Below are positions 20,074 through 30,307 of a stretch of DNA of 64,000 bases, one piece after another. Numbering within the stretch: the first letter of the stretch is position 1; each line of letters begins with the position of its first letter. The position numbers and the translations under genes are program-made. Source of the stretch: Gammaproteobacteria bacterium (GTDB taxonomy: Bacteria; Pseudomonadota; Gammaproteobacteria; HK1); the NCBI GenBank assembly GCA_022824305.1, contig JAJEAD010000076.1:303162-367161 (forward strand). The letters run 5' to 3'. The notes beneath the pieces are model-generated. The model ran no database searches and had not been told where the DNA came from. It saw only the letters and a list, made by a program, of their open reading frames with translations.

Positions 20074-20296
20074 AGCACCCGTGGCCCGGCCGCCCCGTCT
20101 CGGCGGTATTCTGCTGCGGTCGTCAATCTCCTCGCGGTAGCGGGTCACACTCGTTCAAGACGATTCGACGCAGTGCCGGCTACGACTTCAGCGTCTCTCC
20201 TGAGCGTGCGGCCCGCTGCCACGGCATCTCGGCGCTCTCGTGACGAAGGTCGGTGAGACGGAGCGGTTTGATGGGAGGGCGTTCCGCTGCCGGAGC

Positions 20297-21049
20297 TCAG
20301 CAGGGGCGGACCGGACGCTCCCGCGCCATCACCCCCCGCACGAAGGGCAGGGTCAGCGCGCGCTTTGCCACGAGGGCGGCTTCGTCGAGGCGCTCGATGA
20401 GCGACACGAGCGCGTGAAGGTCCCGGCGATGACGACTCAGGATGAAGTCGGCCACTTCGGGGCGAAGCTCCAGTCCCCGCTGCCGCGCATTCTCGCGGAG
20501 GACTTCCTTGCGCTCCCCGTCGTCGAGCGGTTGCAGGCGAAGGACGAGTTCCGCCGCGAAGCGGGAGGACAGATCCGGCAGCGCGAGCCCCAGTCCGGCC
20601 GGAGCGCAGGTCGCGGCCACGAGCAGGCCGCCACCCTGCGCCCGCAGTCTCTGGTAGAGCTCGAACACCCTTTCCTCCCAGTCCGGGCGTGCGGCGATGT
20701 GCTGCACGTCATCGAGGCACACAAGCTGAAAGGCGTCCAGCTCCGCCACCGGGTCGGGCGCTCCCCGCGCATGGTCCTCGAGCGGCAGGTAGATCGCCCG
20801 GCGACCGGCGGCGGCGGCCGCTCCGCAGGCCGCGTGCAGCAGGTGAGACTTGCCGGTGCCCGGCTCTCCCCAGAGGTAGAGGCAGGTCATGCCTCCGGAA
20901 CGGGCCATGCCGCGTACCGCCTCCACCGCTTCCGCGTTGGCCCCGGAAACGAAGCGGTCGAAGCTCGACTCCCGTCGCCAGGTGATGCGCAGCGCGAGCT
21001 GGGAAGGGGGGCGCGGCGCCTCCGGTCCATCGTGGTGCGTCGACGCCAT
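20297..21049 (-). CDS. hda: Hda, DnaA inactivator-like AAA+ protein
   Basis: AAA+ protein related to DnaA domain III. It promotes hydrolysis of DnaA-bound ATP on the loaded sliding clamp and so blocks re-initiation (250 aa). Walker A is GEPGTGKSH, Walker B is LVCLDDVQ, and an arginine-finger region follows. A clamp-binding motif should be near the N-terminus; PPSQLALRI fits a QL(A)L-type motif. It is 9 bp after the DUF2066 gene. perM, which often sits between them, is absent. Confidence 0.92.
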   Translation of the reverse strand: MASTHHDGPEAPRPPSQLALRITWRRESSFDRFVSGANAEAVEAVRGMARSGGMTCLYLWGEPGTGKSHLLHAACGAAAAAGRRAIYLPLEDHARGAPDPVAELDAFQLVCLDDVQHIAARPDWEERVFELYQRLRAQGGGLLVAATCAPAGLGLALPDLSSRFAAELVLRLQPLDDGERKEVLRENARQRGLELRPEVADFILSRHRRDLHALVSLIERLDEAALVAKRALTLPFVRGVMARERPVRPC

Positions 21050-21058
21050 CGATCCCGA

Positions 21059-22141
21059 TCAGGGAAGCAGGCGCATCGTGAGCACACCGTCCTGCGCCGC
21101 GTGATCTTCCGGAGAGAGGGTCGCGCCGAGGGCGACGCTCTGGCGCAGGCTGCTACGGCCGCCGTGAGCGTCGACCCGAAAGCGCACGTGCCCCGCTTCC
21201 ACCGACTCCACCGCTATCCACTCCACCTCGTCGAGAGAGCTCAAGTATCGCAGTGCGCGCGCGTAGTCGGCGAGCGTGCGCACGGCGGTGACGACAATCT
21301 CGACCGTGCCGGTGGCGAAGACGTCCGCAGACTTCGAATAGCGCGCGGCCAAGTGGTCCGCCGCGATGTGCACGCCGTCCTCCAGCAGCAGCTCGACTGC
21401 GTCGGACTGCGTCGTCCAATGCTGCTCGCTGCCCTCCATCAGGAGACTCCACTGCGCTTCCGACAGGGAGGGAAGCAGCGCTCGAAGGCGGATCAGAAGC
21501 ACCGCTTCGGTCCCGTAGCGCTCCGATGCCTGCCGAAGCCGGTCGAAGAAGCCGGCCCAAATCTCGTCGGGGTCGACCGCCAGACGGTCCTCGAGGTCGA
21601 GAAGCGGCAGCACCAGGGGAATTCCCCTGCGGCGCGCGGCTTCCTCCAGGGGAACGAAGGGGGCGGCGTCGGGGTCGGTGGCGAGCAGCGTCCGCGTCCC
21701 CTCGCTCTCGACCGAGAACCACACCAGGGTCGAGGGGCGCAATCTTCCCCATACCGGCAGCCCGGCGTCGCGAACGAGGGCGTCGACGAGCTCGGCGTCG
21801 AACCTCGCCCACAGCCTGAACGGCCCCCCTCCACCCGTCGCGTCCGGCTCCACGTCCTCGCCGCCGCGATACCGGAACTGCTGCACGAATCGACCGGGCT
21901 CATCGAGCGCCGCGACGAGCATCTCCTGGGACTCGATGTCCCTGCGTCCGCTGACCTTGAGCAGCACCCGGCGCAGAGCGAGGCCGAGGGCGCGCTCGCG
22001 GTCCTCGGGCTGCTGGGTCGCAACCCGGACTTCCGTTTCGTAGAGGTCCGCGACCACCGCGGCGCTCGGCGATCCGGCCGGCACGCCGGAGAGCAGCGCC
22101 AGCATCGCGAGGCCGATTGACGAGACTGTGAACTTGGACAT
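21059..22141 (-). CDS. DUF2066 domain secreted or periplasmic protein
   Basis: 360-aa protein of unknown function with a clear signal peptide (MSKFTVSSIGLAMLALLSG, cleavage near SPSAAVVA). The N-terminal half carries the DUF2066 hallmarks LALRRVLLKVSGRRD and QFRYR. The ATG at 22141 is preferred to an upstream in-frame Met because it gives a compact signal sequence. It is divergent from purM and directly upstream of hda, a conserved gammaproteobacterial arrangement. Confidence 0.85.
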   Translation of the reverse strand: MSKFTVSSIGLAMLALLSGVPAGSPSAAVVADLYETEVRVATQQPEDRERALGLALRRVLLKVSGRRDIESQEMLVAALDEPGRFVQQFRYRGGEDVEPDATGGGGPFRLWARFDAELVDALVRDAGLPVWGRLRPSTLVWFSVESEGTRTLLATDPDAAPFVPLEEAARRRGIPLVLPLLDLEDRLAVDPDEIWAGFFDRLRQASERYGTEAVLLIRLRALLPSLSEAQWSLLMEGSEQHWTTQSDAVELLLEDGVHIAADHLAARYSKSADVFATGTVEIVVTAVRTLADYARALRYLSSLDEVEWIAVESVEAGHVRFRVDAHGGRSSLRQSVALGATLSPEDHAAQDGVLTMRLLP

Positions 22142-22152
22142 GCCTTCGAGGC

Positions 22153-22158
22153 TATGAT
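22153..22158 (+). promoter_or_regulatory. Candidate -10 element for purM-purN
   Basis: TATGAT (5 of 6 matches) lies in the 82-bp gap between divergent genes, about 65 bp before the purM ATG. No good -35 is visible at the right distance. A PurR-type operator was not recognised. Confidence 0.3.
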
Positions 22159-22223
22159 CATCCTGCGCGTGCAATCAAGATTCCGACATTCTCTCGCCAT
22201 GGACCTCGAGAGCGGCTCTCGTC

Positions 22224-23273
22224 ATGACCCAGCCTGAAGCGACGAAGGGGCTCACCTATCGCGATGCAGGCGTGGACATCGAGCGCGGCCGGCGCCTGGT
22301 GGACATCGTCAAGCCCCTTGCCGCGTCGACGCGCCGCCCGGAGGTGCTCGGCGGCATCGGCGCCTTCGGCGCACTGTTCGAGGTACCGGCGGGATTCCGA
22401 AACCCGGTGCTGGTATCGGGAACCGACGGCGCCGGCACCAAGCTCGCGCTCGCAACGGAGCTCGGCCGCCACGAGGGAGTGGGCATCGACCTCGTGGCCA
22501 TGTGCGTCAACGACGTGCTCTGCGCGGGGGCGGAGCCGCTCTTCTTCCTCGACTACTTCTCGACCGGACGATTCGACGAAGAGGTCGCGGCCGCCGTGCT
22601 GAGCGGGATTGCGGAGGGCTGCCGCCTCGCCGGCTCGGCCCTGATCGGCGGCGAGTGCGCCGAGATGCCCGGCATCTACGGGGCCGGCGACTACGATCTC
22701 GCGGGGTTCTGCGTCGGTATCGTCGAGCGCGAGCGTCTCATCGACGGGACCCGCGTCGAGGCGGGTGACGCGCTGATCGGTCTCGCCTCGAGCGGGCTGC
22801 ATGCCAACGGCTACTCGCTGGTGCGCAAGGTGCTGCGCATGACGGGGGGCAGCCTCGACCGCGAGATCGGGGGACGCAGCCTGGGCGAGGTTCTGCTCGA
22901 GCCCACTCGAATCTATGTGCCGAGCATGCTCGACCTGATCGGCCACGTGGATGTGCGCGGCATCGCCCACATCACCGGAGGCGGGCTGGTCGAGAACCTG
23001 CCTCGCCTTCTTCCCGAAGGCACGGGGGCACGGATCGAGACCGGGGCGTGGACGCGCGATCCGGTGTTCGCGTGGCTTTCCGCCGACGGCGGGATCGAAG
23101 AAGACGAAATGCTGCGCACCTTCAACTGCGGCATCGGCATGGTGGCGGCAGTGCGCGGGGATGAAGCGGACCGCGCCTTGCGCCGTCTCCGGGAGCGTGG
23201 CGAGCGTCCCTGCCTGATCGGCGAGGTGATGCCCGCGCCTGCGCAGGGCATCTCCCCGCTCGTCTTCCGGTGA
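22224..23273 (+). CDS. purM: Phosphoribosylformylglycinamidine cyclo-ligase (AIR synthetase)
   Basis: Fifth step of purine synthesis: ATP-dependent closure of FGAM to AIR (349 aa). Family signatures are YRDAGVDIERG at the N-terminus, GTDGAGTKLALA, the DLVAMCVNDV ATP-binding segment and GGGLVENLPRLLP. The start ATG is well placed after the divergent promoter region. Its TGA overlaps the purN GTG by four bases, so translation is probably coupled. Confidence 0.97.
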   Translation: MTQPEATKGLTYRDAGVDIERGRRLVDIVKPLAASTRRPEVLGGIGAFGALFEVPAGFRNPVLVSGTDGAGTKLALATELGRHEGVGIDLVAMCVNDVLCAGAEPLFFLDYFSTGRFDEEVAAAVLSGIAEGCRLAGSALIGGECAEMPGIYGAGDYDLAGFCVGIVERERLIDGTRVEAGDALIGLASSGLHANGYSLVRKVLRMTGGSLDREIGGRSLGEVLLEPTRIYVPSMLDLIGHVDVRGIAHITGGGLVENLPRLLPEGTGARIETGAWTRDPVFAWLSADGGIEEDEMLRTFNCGIGMVAAVRGDEADRALRRLRERGERPCLIGEVMPAPAQGISPLVFR

Positions 23274-23899
23274 GCATTTCCGCGCTGCGCGCGGTGGTGC
23301 TGATCTCGGGGCGGGGATCCAATCTTCAGTCCCTCATCGACGCCGTGCGCGACGGGCGCCTCGCGCTCGACATCCGCGCCGTCATCAGCAATGTCCCGGG
23401 CGCCGCCGGCCTGCGTCGGGCGGAGGCTGCGGGCATCGAGTCGCTGGCCCTCGATCACCGCGAGTTCTCCCTTCGGGAGGACTTCGACTCCGCGCTCGCG
23501 CGCCGGGTGGACGAAAGGCGGGCCGAGCTCGTTCTGCTCGCGGGCTTCATGCGGATACTCGGTCCCGCGTTCGTGAGCCGCTACGACGGCCGGCTCATGA
23601 ACATCCACCCTTCCCTGCTCCCGGCCTTCCCCGGGCTCGACACGCACCGTCGCGCGCTCGAAGCCGGCGTGGCCGTGCACGGCGCCACCGTGCACTTCGT
23701 CACCCCCCGGCTCGACGGCGGTCCGATCATCGTCCAGGCTGCGGTCGAGGTTCGTCCCGGCGACACGCCCGAGGCGCTGGCGGCCCGCGTGCTGGTGGAA
23801 GAGCACCGGATATATCCGCTTGCGGTGAAGTGGTTCACGGAGGGTCGCCTCAGCATCCGGGACGGGCGGGTCTTCCGCGACGGACGGCCGGTTCGCTAG
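23270..23899 (+). CDS. purN: Phosphoribosylglycinamide formyltransferase
   Basis: Transfers a formyl group from 10-formyl-THF to GAR, the third step of purine synthesis (209 aa). N-terminal GRGSNLQSLID binds the substrate phosphate. The catalytic Asn-His pair is in MNIHPSLLPAFPG and the catalytic Asp in TPRLDGGPII. GTG start, coupled to purM. The TAG stop shares the palindrome CTAG with the stop of the convergent trmJ. Confidence 0.96.
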   Translation: MSISALRAVVLISGRGSNLQSLIDAVRDGRLALDIRAVISNVPGAAGLRRAEAAGIESLALDHREFSLREDFDSALARRVDERRAELVLLAGFMRILGPAFVSRYDGRLMNIHPSLLPAFPGLDTHRRALEAGVAVHGATVHFVTPRLDGGPIIVQAAVEVRPGDTPEALAARVLVEEHRIYPLAVKWFTEGRLSIRDGRVFRDGRPVR

Positions 23900-24786
23900 C
23901 CGTCCGCGTCGCCGTGCTCGTCGGGCCGATGCCGCGCCGCGCGCGCGCAGTGCTGGGCCGCGCGCAACACACCGCGCAGGATGTTGAGCTCCGAGCGCAG
24001 CATGCCGGCCCGGTTGAAGAATCGGCGAAGGCGGCGCATGAGCTGCCGGGGCGCTCGCGGATCGAGGTAACCGATATCGACGAGAGTCCGCTCCAGGTGC
24101 GCATGGAAACCATCCAGGTCGGAGAGCCGCGCGAGCGGATCGCCGTCGCTTGCGGGGGTCGACGACGCCGGAGCGGCGTCCGTCGCATCGCCCGCCAGCA
24201 GCGCGCGGCGCAGCTCCCACGCGAGGAGCTGCACCGATCCCCCCAGGTTGAGGGAGGGGAAGGAGTCGTCGGTGGGGATTCTCACCACCGCCTGACAGAG
24301 ATCGACTTCCGGATTGGTGAGCCCGGTGGACTCCCGGCCAAAGACCAGCGCAACCTCCTCGCGAGACCGTGCGAGGACTTCCCGCGCGCAGGCGGCGGGG
24401 TCGAGCCCGGGCCAGGGAAGGTGGCGGACTCGGACGCTCGCCGCCGCCGCCCAGGCGCAATCGCCGAGCGCCTCCGACAGCTCCCCGCAGACCTTCGCGG
24501 ACACCAGCAGGTCATCCGCGCCGGCCGCGCGAGCGGTCGCTTCCGCGCTGGGAAAGTGCCGGGGCCGCACGATGTACAGGCGCGTCAGGCCCATGGTCTT
24601 CATCGCTCGCGCCACCGCGCCCACGTTGCCCGGGTGAGAGGGCTCGACCAGGACCACCCGAACGCCGGCGAGCGCGCTGCGCACGGCGTCCGGACCCGGA
24701 GCGTCTCCGGGCGCGCGAGACGCATGCTCTGCGCCCACCCCCGCTTCGGAAGGCGCGGGAGACCGCGTCTCCGGATGCCCCTTCAC
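23896..24786 (-). CDS. trmJ: tRNA (cytidine/uridine-2'-O-)-methyltransferase TrmJ
   Basis: SPOUT-family 2'-O-methyltransferase of tRNA position 32 (296 aa from the GTG at 24786). Signatures are VLVEPSHPGNVGAVARAMKTMG, LVFGRESTGLTN and SLNLGGSVQLLAWELRRA in the knotted domain, followed by a basic C-terminal helix. The first 40 residues are Ala/Pro-rich and unlike the family, so GTG at 24684 is a plausible real start. The stop overlaps that of purN on the other strand. It is often next to suhB, which is divergent here. Confidence 0.92.
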   Translation of the reverse strand: MKGHPETRSPAPSEAGVGAEHASRAPGDAPGPDAVRSALAGVRVVLVEPSHPGNVGAVARAMKTMGLTRLYIVRPRHFPSAEATARAAGADDLLVSAKVCGELSEALGDCAWAAAASVRVRHLPWPGLDPAACAREVLARSREEVALVFGRESTGLTNPEVDLCQAVVRIPTDDSFPSLNLGGSVQLLAWELRRALLAGDATDAAPASSTPASDGDPLARLSDLDGFHAHLERTLVDIGYLDPRAPRQLMRRLRRFFNRAGMLRSELNILRGVLRAAQHCARAARHRPDEHGDADG

Positions 24787-24811
24787 CGCGCCACCCGCTC
24801 GTCCGCCCCGC

Positions 24812-24817
24812 TATACT
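24812..24817 (+). promoter_or_regulatory. Candidate -10 element for suhB
   Basis: TATACT (5 of 6 matches) in the trmJ-suhB divergent gap would place the start point about 28 bases before the suhB ATG. No clear -35 hexamer lies 16-18 bp upstream. Confidence 0.35.
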
Positions 24818-24851
24818 GCATCAGGACCCGCTCCCCAAGCGGCGGAGACCG

Positions 24852-25685
24852 ATGCACCCCTTGCTGAACATCGCGGTCCGCGCCGCCCGCAGTGCGGGAG
24901 ACGTGATTGTACGGCACCTCGATCGCCTGGACGCCGTGAAGGTCGAGGACAAGGGCGCTCACGACATGGTGAGCGAGGTCGACCGCCAGGCGGAAGCACG
25001 AATCATCGGCGTGATCCGCGCCGCCTATCCGGCGCACGCCATCCTCGCCGAAGAATCCGGGCGCCACTCCGGCACCGACTTCGAATGGGTAGTGGACCCG
25101 CTCGACGGCACCCGGAACTACCTGCGCGGCCTGCCTCACTTCGCGGTGTCGATCGCGGTGCGCCGCCGGGGAAGAGTGGAGCAGGGAGTGGTGTTCGATC
25201 CCGTCCGCCAGGAGATGTTCGCGGCATCGCGGGGATCCGGGGCGAGCCTGGACAACCGCCGCATTCGAGTCGCCACCGGCAACGGCCTCCGCGACGCGAT
25301 GATCGCGACCGGCATGCCGGTGAGCCGCCCGGCCGACCTCGATGTCCAGACCGCCGAGTCGCATGCCCTGTGCCGCGAGGGCGCCATCCTGCGGCGCTCC
25401 GGGTCCGCCGCCCTCGACCTCGCCTACGTGGCGGCGGGACGCCTCGACGGATTCTGGGAATGGGGGCTGCGCCCCTGGGACATCGCGGCGGGGATTCTCC
25501 TCGTGCGGGAGGCGGGCGGCATCGTGGCCGGTCGGGGAGGCGCCGACGATGCGCTCGACACGGGGGACGTCGTCGCCGCCAATCCCCGGATCCTTCGCGC
25601 GATGCTCGCGCAGCTTCACCGCCGCGGCCGGAGCGGTCCGCAGGTCTCGCCCGCCCTCGCGCCGGAAGACCGGAGCGCGGGCTGA
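24852..25685 (+). CDS. suhB: Inositol-1-monophosphatase SuhB
   Basis: Mg-dependent inositol monophosphatase fold (277 aa). In E. coli, SuhB also joins rRNA antitermination complexes. Metal-binding motifs are AILAEESG, WVVDPLDGTRNY and WDIAAGILLVREAGG. MHPLLNIAVRAARSAG is the conserved start, with GGAG four bases upstream. It is divergent from trmJ and converges on pilA with only 7 bp between stop codons. The C-terminal 20 residues are variable. Confidence 0.94.
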   Translation: MHPLLNIAVRAARSAGDVIVRHLDRLDAVKVEDKGAHDMVSEVDRQAEARIIGVIRAAYPAHAILAEESGRHSGTDFEWVVDPLDGTRNYLRGLPHFAVSIAVRRRGRVEQGVVFDPVRQEMFAASRGSGASLDNRRIRVATGNGLRDAMIATGMPVSRPADLDVQTAESHALCREGAILRRSGSAALDLAYVAAGRLDGFWEWGLRPWDIAAGILLVREAGGIVAGRGGADDALDTGDVVAANPRILRAMLAQLHRRGRSGPQVSPALAPEDRSAG

Positions 25686-25692
25686 ACCGCCC

Positions 25693-26127
25693 TCAAGCGG
25701 TGGGAAGGAACTTCGAGTCGACGCTGCCGTCCACGGCCCAGACCATGCGGCCGGAATCGCAGCGGCCGGAGTAGACGACGCTCTCCCCCGCGTCGATGGC
25801 GGACCCGATGGCCTTCAGGATGACGGTCACGGTTGCGCCGCCGTCGCTTCCCGTGCTCGCCGCGGCTTCGGACACGTACCGGTTCGAGTAATCGGCAGGG
25901 TCCGCAAGACCCAGCGAAGCATTGTCCATTCCTTCGCTCAGGCCCGCCTCCCGGCAGGCGACCTCGAGCGCACTTCGATGCGCGATGGAGATGTTGACCC
26001 CTTCCTGCACCTTCGCTCTGACCGTGTAGTCCAGGTAGGCGGGAATGGCCACCGCGGCCAGCACTCCGATGATCGCCACCACGATCATGAGCTCGATGAG
26101 GGTAAAGCCCCGCTGCCCTGCTTTCAT
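25693..26127 (-). CDS. pilA: Type IV major pilin-like prepilin (PilA)
   Basis: Prepilin of 144 aa with a short basic leader ending in Gly, then [20 protein letters not shown]. The prepilin peptidase cut is predicted between G7 and F8, with Glu5 of the mature protein in place. Ala-Tyr-Leu-Asp after the helix and two cysteines (ACREAG and GRCDSG, the C-terminal disulfide loop) fit a major pilin. No pilB, pilC or minor pilin gene is adjacent. The processing peptidase pilD is 9 kb away (34.8 kb). Confidence 0.92.
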   Translation of the reverse strand: MKAGQRGFTLIELMIVVAIIGVLAAVAIPAYLDYTVRAKVQEGVNISIAHRSALEVACREAGLSEGMDNASLGLADPADYSNRYVSEAAASTGSDGGATVTVILKAIGSAIDAGESVVYSGRCDSGRMVWAVDGSVDSKFLPTA

Positions 26128-26545
26128 CTACACGCTCCCCTGTTGCCTCGAGATTGAGCCCCGGACCAGCGGCGCACCCGGACCCGGAGGATTTCCGGCG
26201 CCGCGTACCCGGCTGCCTTCCGGCCCCGCGGGCCGCTTTCCGGACCGACCCCTCGCGAGCGGCAAGACTACTTGTTCCCGATACCCGTCCGTCAAGTCCC
26301 GCGTCCGCCGAAGCCACGCTTCCCGCGAACACCGGCGTCGCCGCCGCGCGCCCGGATCTCCCCCGGTGCCGCCCGGGCGGTACCGGGCCGGGATCGCCGC
26401 GCGCGGCGAGGAGCCCGCTGCCCCGCGGGCCCCCACTCCGGGCCCGGAGGCGCCGTTCTGCCGGTCGGGCGCGCCGGTTCCCGCCAGCGCTCGTGATACG
26501 ATCGAATCGCGTTTTCCGTTACCTCCCGCGCCCCGCATATCCGGC
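26128..26545. other. Divergent intergenic region between pilA and sucC
   Basis: A 418-bp region with no convincing gene; both strands stay open only because of the GC bias. It holds a 7-bp hairpin CGGGCCC/GGGCCCG at 26426-26446 without a T-tract, and an extended -10 element for sucC (listed separately). For pilA I see no sigma-54 site. A TTGACG at 26290-26295 (minus) has only a poor -10 partner 19 bp away. Confidence 0.6.
26494..26502 (+). promoter_or_regulatory. Candidate extended -10 promoter of sucCD-glnB
   Basis: TGATACGAT combines the extended -10 dinucleotide TG, one spacer base and TACGAT. It lies about 44 bp before the sucC ATG. No strong -35 is present, which is acceptable for an extended -10 promoter. 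Confidence 0.4.
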
Positions 26546-27718
26546 ATGAACCTCCACGAGTTTCAAGCAAAGGCGCTCCTCGCGAGCTACTCGGTACCGG
26601 TCCCGGACGGCCGTCCCGCCACGTCTCCCGCGGAGGCGAAGTCTCGCGCGGAGGAGATGGGAGGGGGCCCCTGGATGGTCAAAGCCCAGGTTCACGCGGG
26701 GGGCCGGGGAAAGGCGGGCGGAATTCGCAAGGCGGAATCCGCGCACGAGGTCTTCGAGGCGGCGAGCGAGATGCTCGGACAGAGGCTGGTGACCGCCCAG
26801 ACCACTGCGGATGGCCAGCCGATAAACACCGTACTCGTCGAGCGTGTCGGCACGGTGGAGCGGGAGCTCTATCTCAGTCTGCTGGTGGACCGCGGCCGCG
26901 CGCAGGTCGCGCTCGTCGCGTCCGCGGCCGGCGGCATGGACATAGAAGAGGTAGCGACTCGCGACCCGGAGAGAATCGTCACCGAGCTCGTCGACCCCGC
27001 AGCCGGTCTGCAGGCCTACCAGGTACGCCGCGTCGGGTTCGGACTGGAGCTCGCAGAGAGCGAGCGCAGGGAGCTCGCGACGCTGCTCCCGGCGCTCTAC
27101 CGGATGTTCACGGAGAGGGATCTCTCGCTGCTGGAACTCAATCCTCTTGTCACGGGCGGCGGCCGCCTCTTTGCTCTCGACGCCAAGGTGTCGGTCGACG
27201 ACAACGCCCTTTTCCGGCATCCGGACCTTGCCGGTCTCCGCGACGCCTCGCAGGACAACGAGAAGGAAACCCGCGCCCGCGACTTCGATCTCAGCTACAT
27301 CGCTCTCGACGGCAACATTGCCTGCATGGTCAACGGCGCCGGACTGGCCATGGGCACCATGGACATCATCAAGCTGCACGGCGGGGAACCCGCAAATTTC
27401 CTCGACGTCGGCGGCGGCACCGACGCCGCCAAGGTTGCGGAGGCGTTCAAGCTCATCGTCTCGGACCCGAAAGTGGAAGCGATTCTCGTCAACATCTTCG
27501 GCGGCATCGTGCGTTGCGACCTCATCGCGGAAGGCATCATCCGGGCGGTCGGCGAGGCGGGCGTATCGGTCCCGGTGATCGTGCGGCTGGAAGGCACCAA
27601 CGTGGACCGGGGACGAGAGTTGCTGGAGCGAAGCGGCATGTCCATCATCTCCGCCCAATCCCTTTCCGATGCGGCGGCAAAGGCGGTTGCGGCCGCGGCC
27701 GAAGCGGGACCGCGCTGA
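26546..27718 (+). CDS. sucC: Succinate-CoA ligase, ADP/GDP-forming, beta subunit
   Basis: Beta subunit of succinyl-CoA synthetase in the TCA cycle (390 aa; E. coli 388). It starts [12 protein letters not shown], the family N-terminus. The ATP-grasp domain contains [15 protein letters not shown], and the C-terminal CoA-ligase domain contains [10 protein letters not shown] with [16 protein letters not shown]. sucD follows after 49 bp. The enzyme is an alpha2-beta2 or alpha-beta complex with SucD. Confidence 0.97.
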   Translation: MNLHEFQAKALLASYSVPVPDGRPATSPAEAKSRAEEMGGGPWMVKAQVHAGGRGKAGGIRKAESAHEVFEAASEMLGQRLVTAQTTADGQPINTVLVERVGTVERELYLSLLVDRGRAQVALVASAAGGMDIEEVATRDPERIVTELVDPAAGLQAYQVRRVGFGLELAESERRELATLLPALYRMFTERDLSLLELNPLVTGGGRLFALDAKVSVDDNALFRHPDLAGLRDASQDNEKETRARDFDLSYIALDGNIACMVNGAGLAMGTMDIIKLHGGEPANFLDVGGGTDAAKVAEAFKLIVSDPKVEAILVNIFGGIVRCDLIAEGIIRAVGEAGVSVPVIVRLEGTNVDRGRELLERSGMSIISAQSLSDAAAKAVAAAAEAGPR

Positions 27719-27767
27719 AGCCGAGCCCTCGCCGCCCGGAATCGACACGCCGTACCGGGGGGAAACG

Positions 27768-29005
<1,238 letters not shown>

Positions 29006-29147
29006 GAACGGAGCAATCCGAAGGGTCCGGTCGGAGCATTCGCCCCGGCCCGACGCCACCGGTGAGGGGCGCCTCGTCACCCGAGGCCGATCATGTCGGG
29101 GTTCAGGGCCCGCCCCCGATCGACCGCCTCCCGCGGCCGTCGAGACC

Positions 29148-30005
29148 TCACTCGATGCTGAGGCCCTGTACCGATTCGACGCCGGGGTGGTTCGGGAAAT
29201 TGACCTCGAGCACCCGCAATGCGTCGGCGGAAAGGTCATCGAGCCCGAGCACCCGGTATGCAGTCGCCATGATGACGAGCGCCTCGGCCACGGAGGGGGT
29301 CCCCTGAAAGCGCTCGACGACGTAGCGGGCACGGTTGGCCGCCGCCACGTATGCCGCTCGCCGCAGGTAGTATCGGGCCACATGGATCTCGTGCTGCGCC
29401 ACGGTGTTCTTCAGATACACCATGCGTTGGGTCGCGTCCGCTGCGTAGCGGCTGTCCGGATACTGGCGGACCAGCTCCTCGAAGTCCCGAAAGGCCTGCG
29501 CAGCGGCCCCGGGATCGCGAGCCGAGGGGTCCTGGGGGAGAACGACATCCAGCACGTTTCGGCCGCGATTGAAGTTCGCGAGCCCCTTCAGGTAGTAGGC
29601 GTAGTCGGCGCTGGCATGCCTGGGGTGCATTCTCAGGAAGCGGTCCGCCGCGGCGATGGCGGACGCCGGCTCGCCGCTCTTGTAGTAAGCGTAGGCGGTC
29701 TCGATCTGCGCCTGTTGCGCAAGCGGGCCGAAGGGGTAGCGCGATTCGAGCTTTCCGTAGTAGTCGATGGCGGTCTCGTAGTCGCCGTTCTCCAGGCGCG
29801 CCTTGGCGGAGGAGTAGAGCTGCTGCGCGGACCAGTCCTTCGTGGGGTCGGCCTTTCGACCCCACATCTCGCAACCGGCGGCGAGGACGGACATCACGAG
29901 GAGCAGGCAGGCGCCGGCTCGCTCTGCGCGTCGGAGCCAGGCGCCGGATTCGGCCTTGCCGTGAACCGGAGCGCGCGGCAGGGGATTCGGAGCGGGACGG
30001 TCCAC
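29148..30005 (-). CDS. bamD: Outer-membrane assembly lipoprotein BamD
   Basis: Lipoprotein of the BAM complex, which inserts beta-barrel proteins in the outer membrane (285 aa). The lipobox is VLAAGC with the lipidated Cys45 after a hydrophobic core (CLLLVMSVLAAG). Five TPR-like repeats follow, with YSSAKARLENGDYETAIDYYGKLESRYP shared in part with the family (here split as LYSSAKARLENGDY and AIDYYGKLESRYP). GTG at 30005 is the only ATG or GTG giving a full signal peptide, so the n-region is unusually long (about 33 residues) and has no clear ribosome-binding site. Confidence 0.93.
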   Translation of the reverse strand: MDRPAPNPLPRAPVHGKAESGAWLRRAERAGACLLLVMSVLAAGCEMWGRKADPTKDWSAQQLYSSAKARLENGDYETAIDYYGKLESRYPFGPLAQQAQIETAYAYYKSGEPASAIAAADRFLRMHPRHASADYAYYLKGLANFNRGRNVLDVVLPQDPSARDPGAAAQAFRDFEELVRQYPDSRYAADATQRMVYLKNTVAQHEIHVARYYLRRAAYVAAANRARYVVERFQGTPSVAEALVIMATAYRVLGLDDLSADALRVLEVNFPNHPGVESVQGLSIE

Positions 30006-30307
30006 GCGTTTCGATTACGCGCTGCGGGCAACGTAGCGCCGGCCGGCGGCGAGCGCCTGGCGGCGCGGAGCGGGCCGCAGCGGCCCGGTTCCCGCATCTC
30101 TCCGACCGCCGCGCGCAACGCGGCGGCGCCAGGCCAGAGTCTTCTCGGTCCGCATTCGTCGCTTTCCGCTCCCGATCACCGCGGCCGAAACCGGCTCCGC
30201 GGGATCGAGGATCCCGGGTCGAGCGCCACGGTCCGCCCGCAAAGGTTATCCCAGGCTCGCCACTCGGACCAGCGCGCCGCATCGCCCGAGACGAGGCGGA
30301 AGCGACG
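30006..30307. other. Divergent intergenic region between bamD and rluD
   Basis: 302 bp holding the promoters of both genes in principle. I could not pick out a convincing -35/-10 pair on either strand. The sequence is uniformly GC-rich and shows no gene, repeat or T-tract hairpin. Confidence 0.5.

Noticed and set aside
20074..20296. Possible small gene or RNA in the wrbA-hda gap
   Set aside because: No frame with a start and ribosome-binding site, no tRNA-like fold and no T-tract hairpin could be supported.
20240..22120. A 626-codon plus-strand frame opposite hda and DUF2066
   Set aside because: Antisense shadow; both minus-strand genes have convincing domains and conserved order.
26265..26295. 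TTGACG plus TAGTCT as a pilA promoter
   Set aside because: The -10 matches poorly and the spacer is 19 bp; a sigma-54 site expected for some pilA genes is also absent.
26128..26547. A 139-codon minus-strand frame in the pilA-sucC gap
   Set aside because: Arg/Pro/Gly-rich, no ribosome-binding site or recognisable motif, and it overlaps the sucC start.
29071..29087. GCCTCG/CGAGGC hairpin as glnB terminator
   Set aside because: The 6-bp stem has no following T-run and similar GC hairpins are frequent in this DNA by chance.
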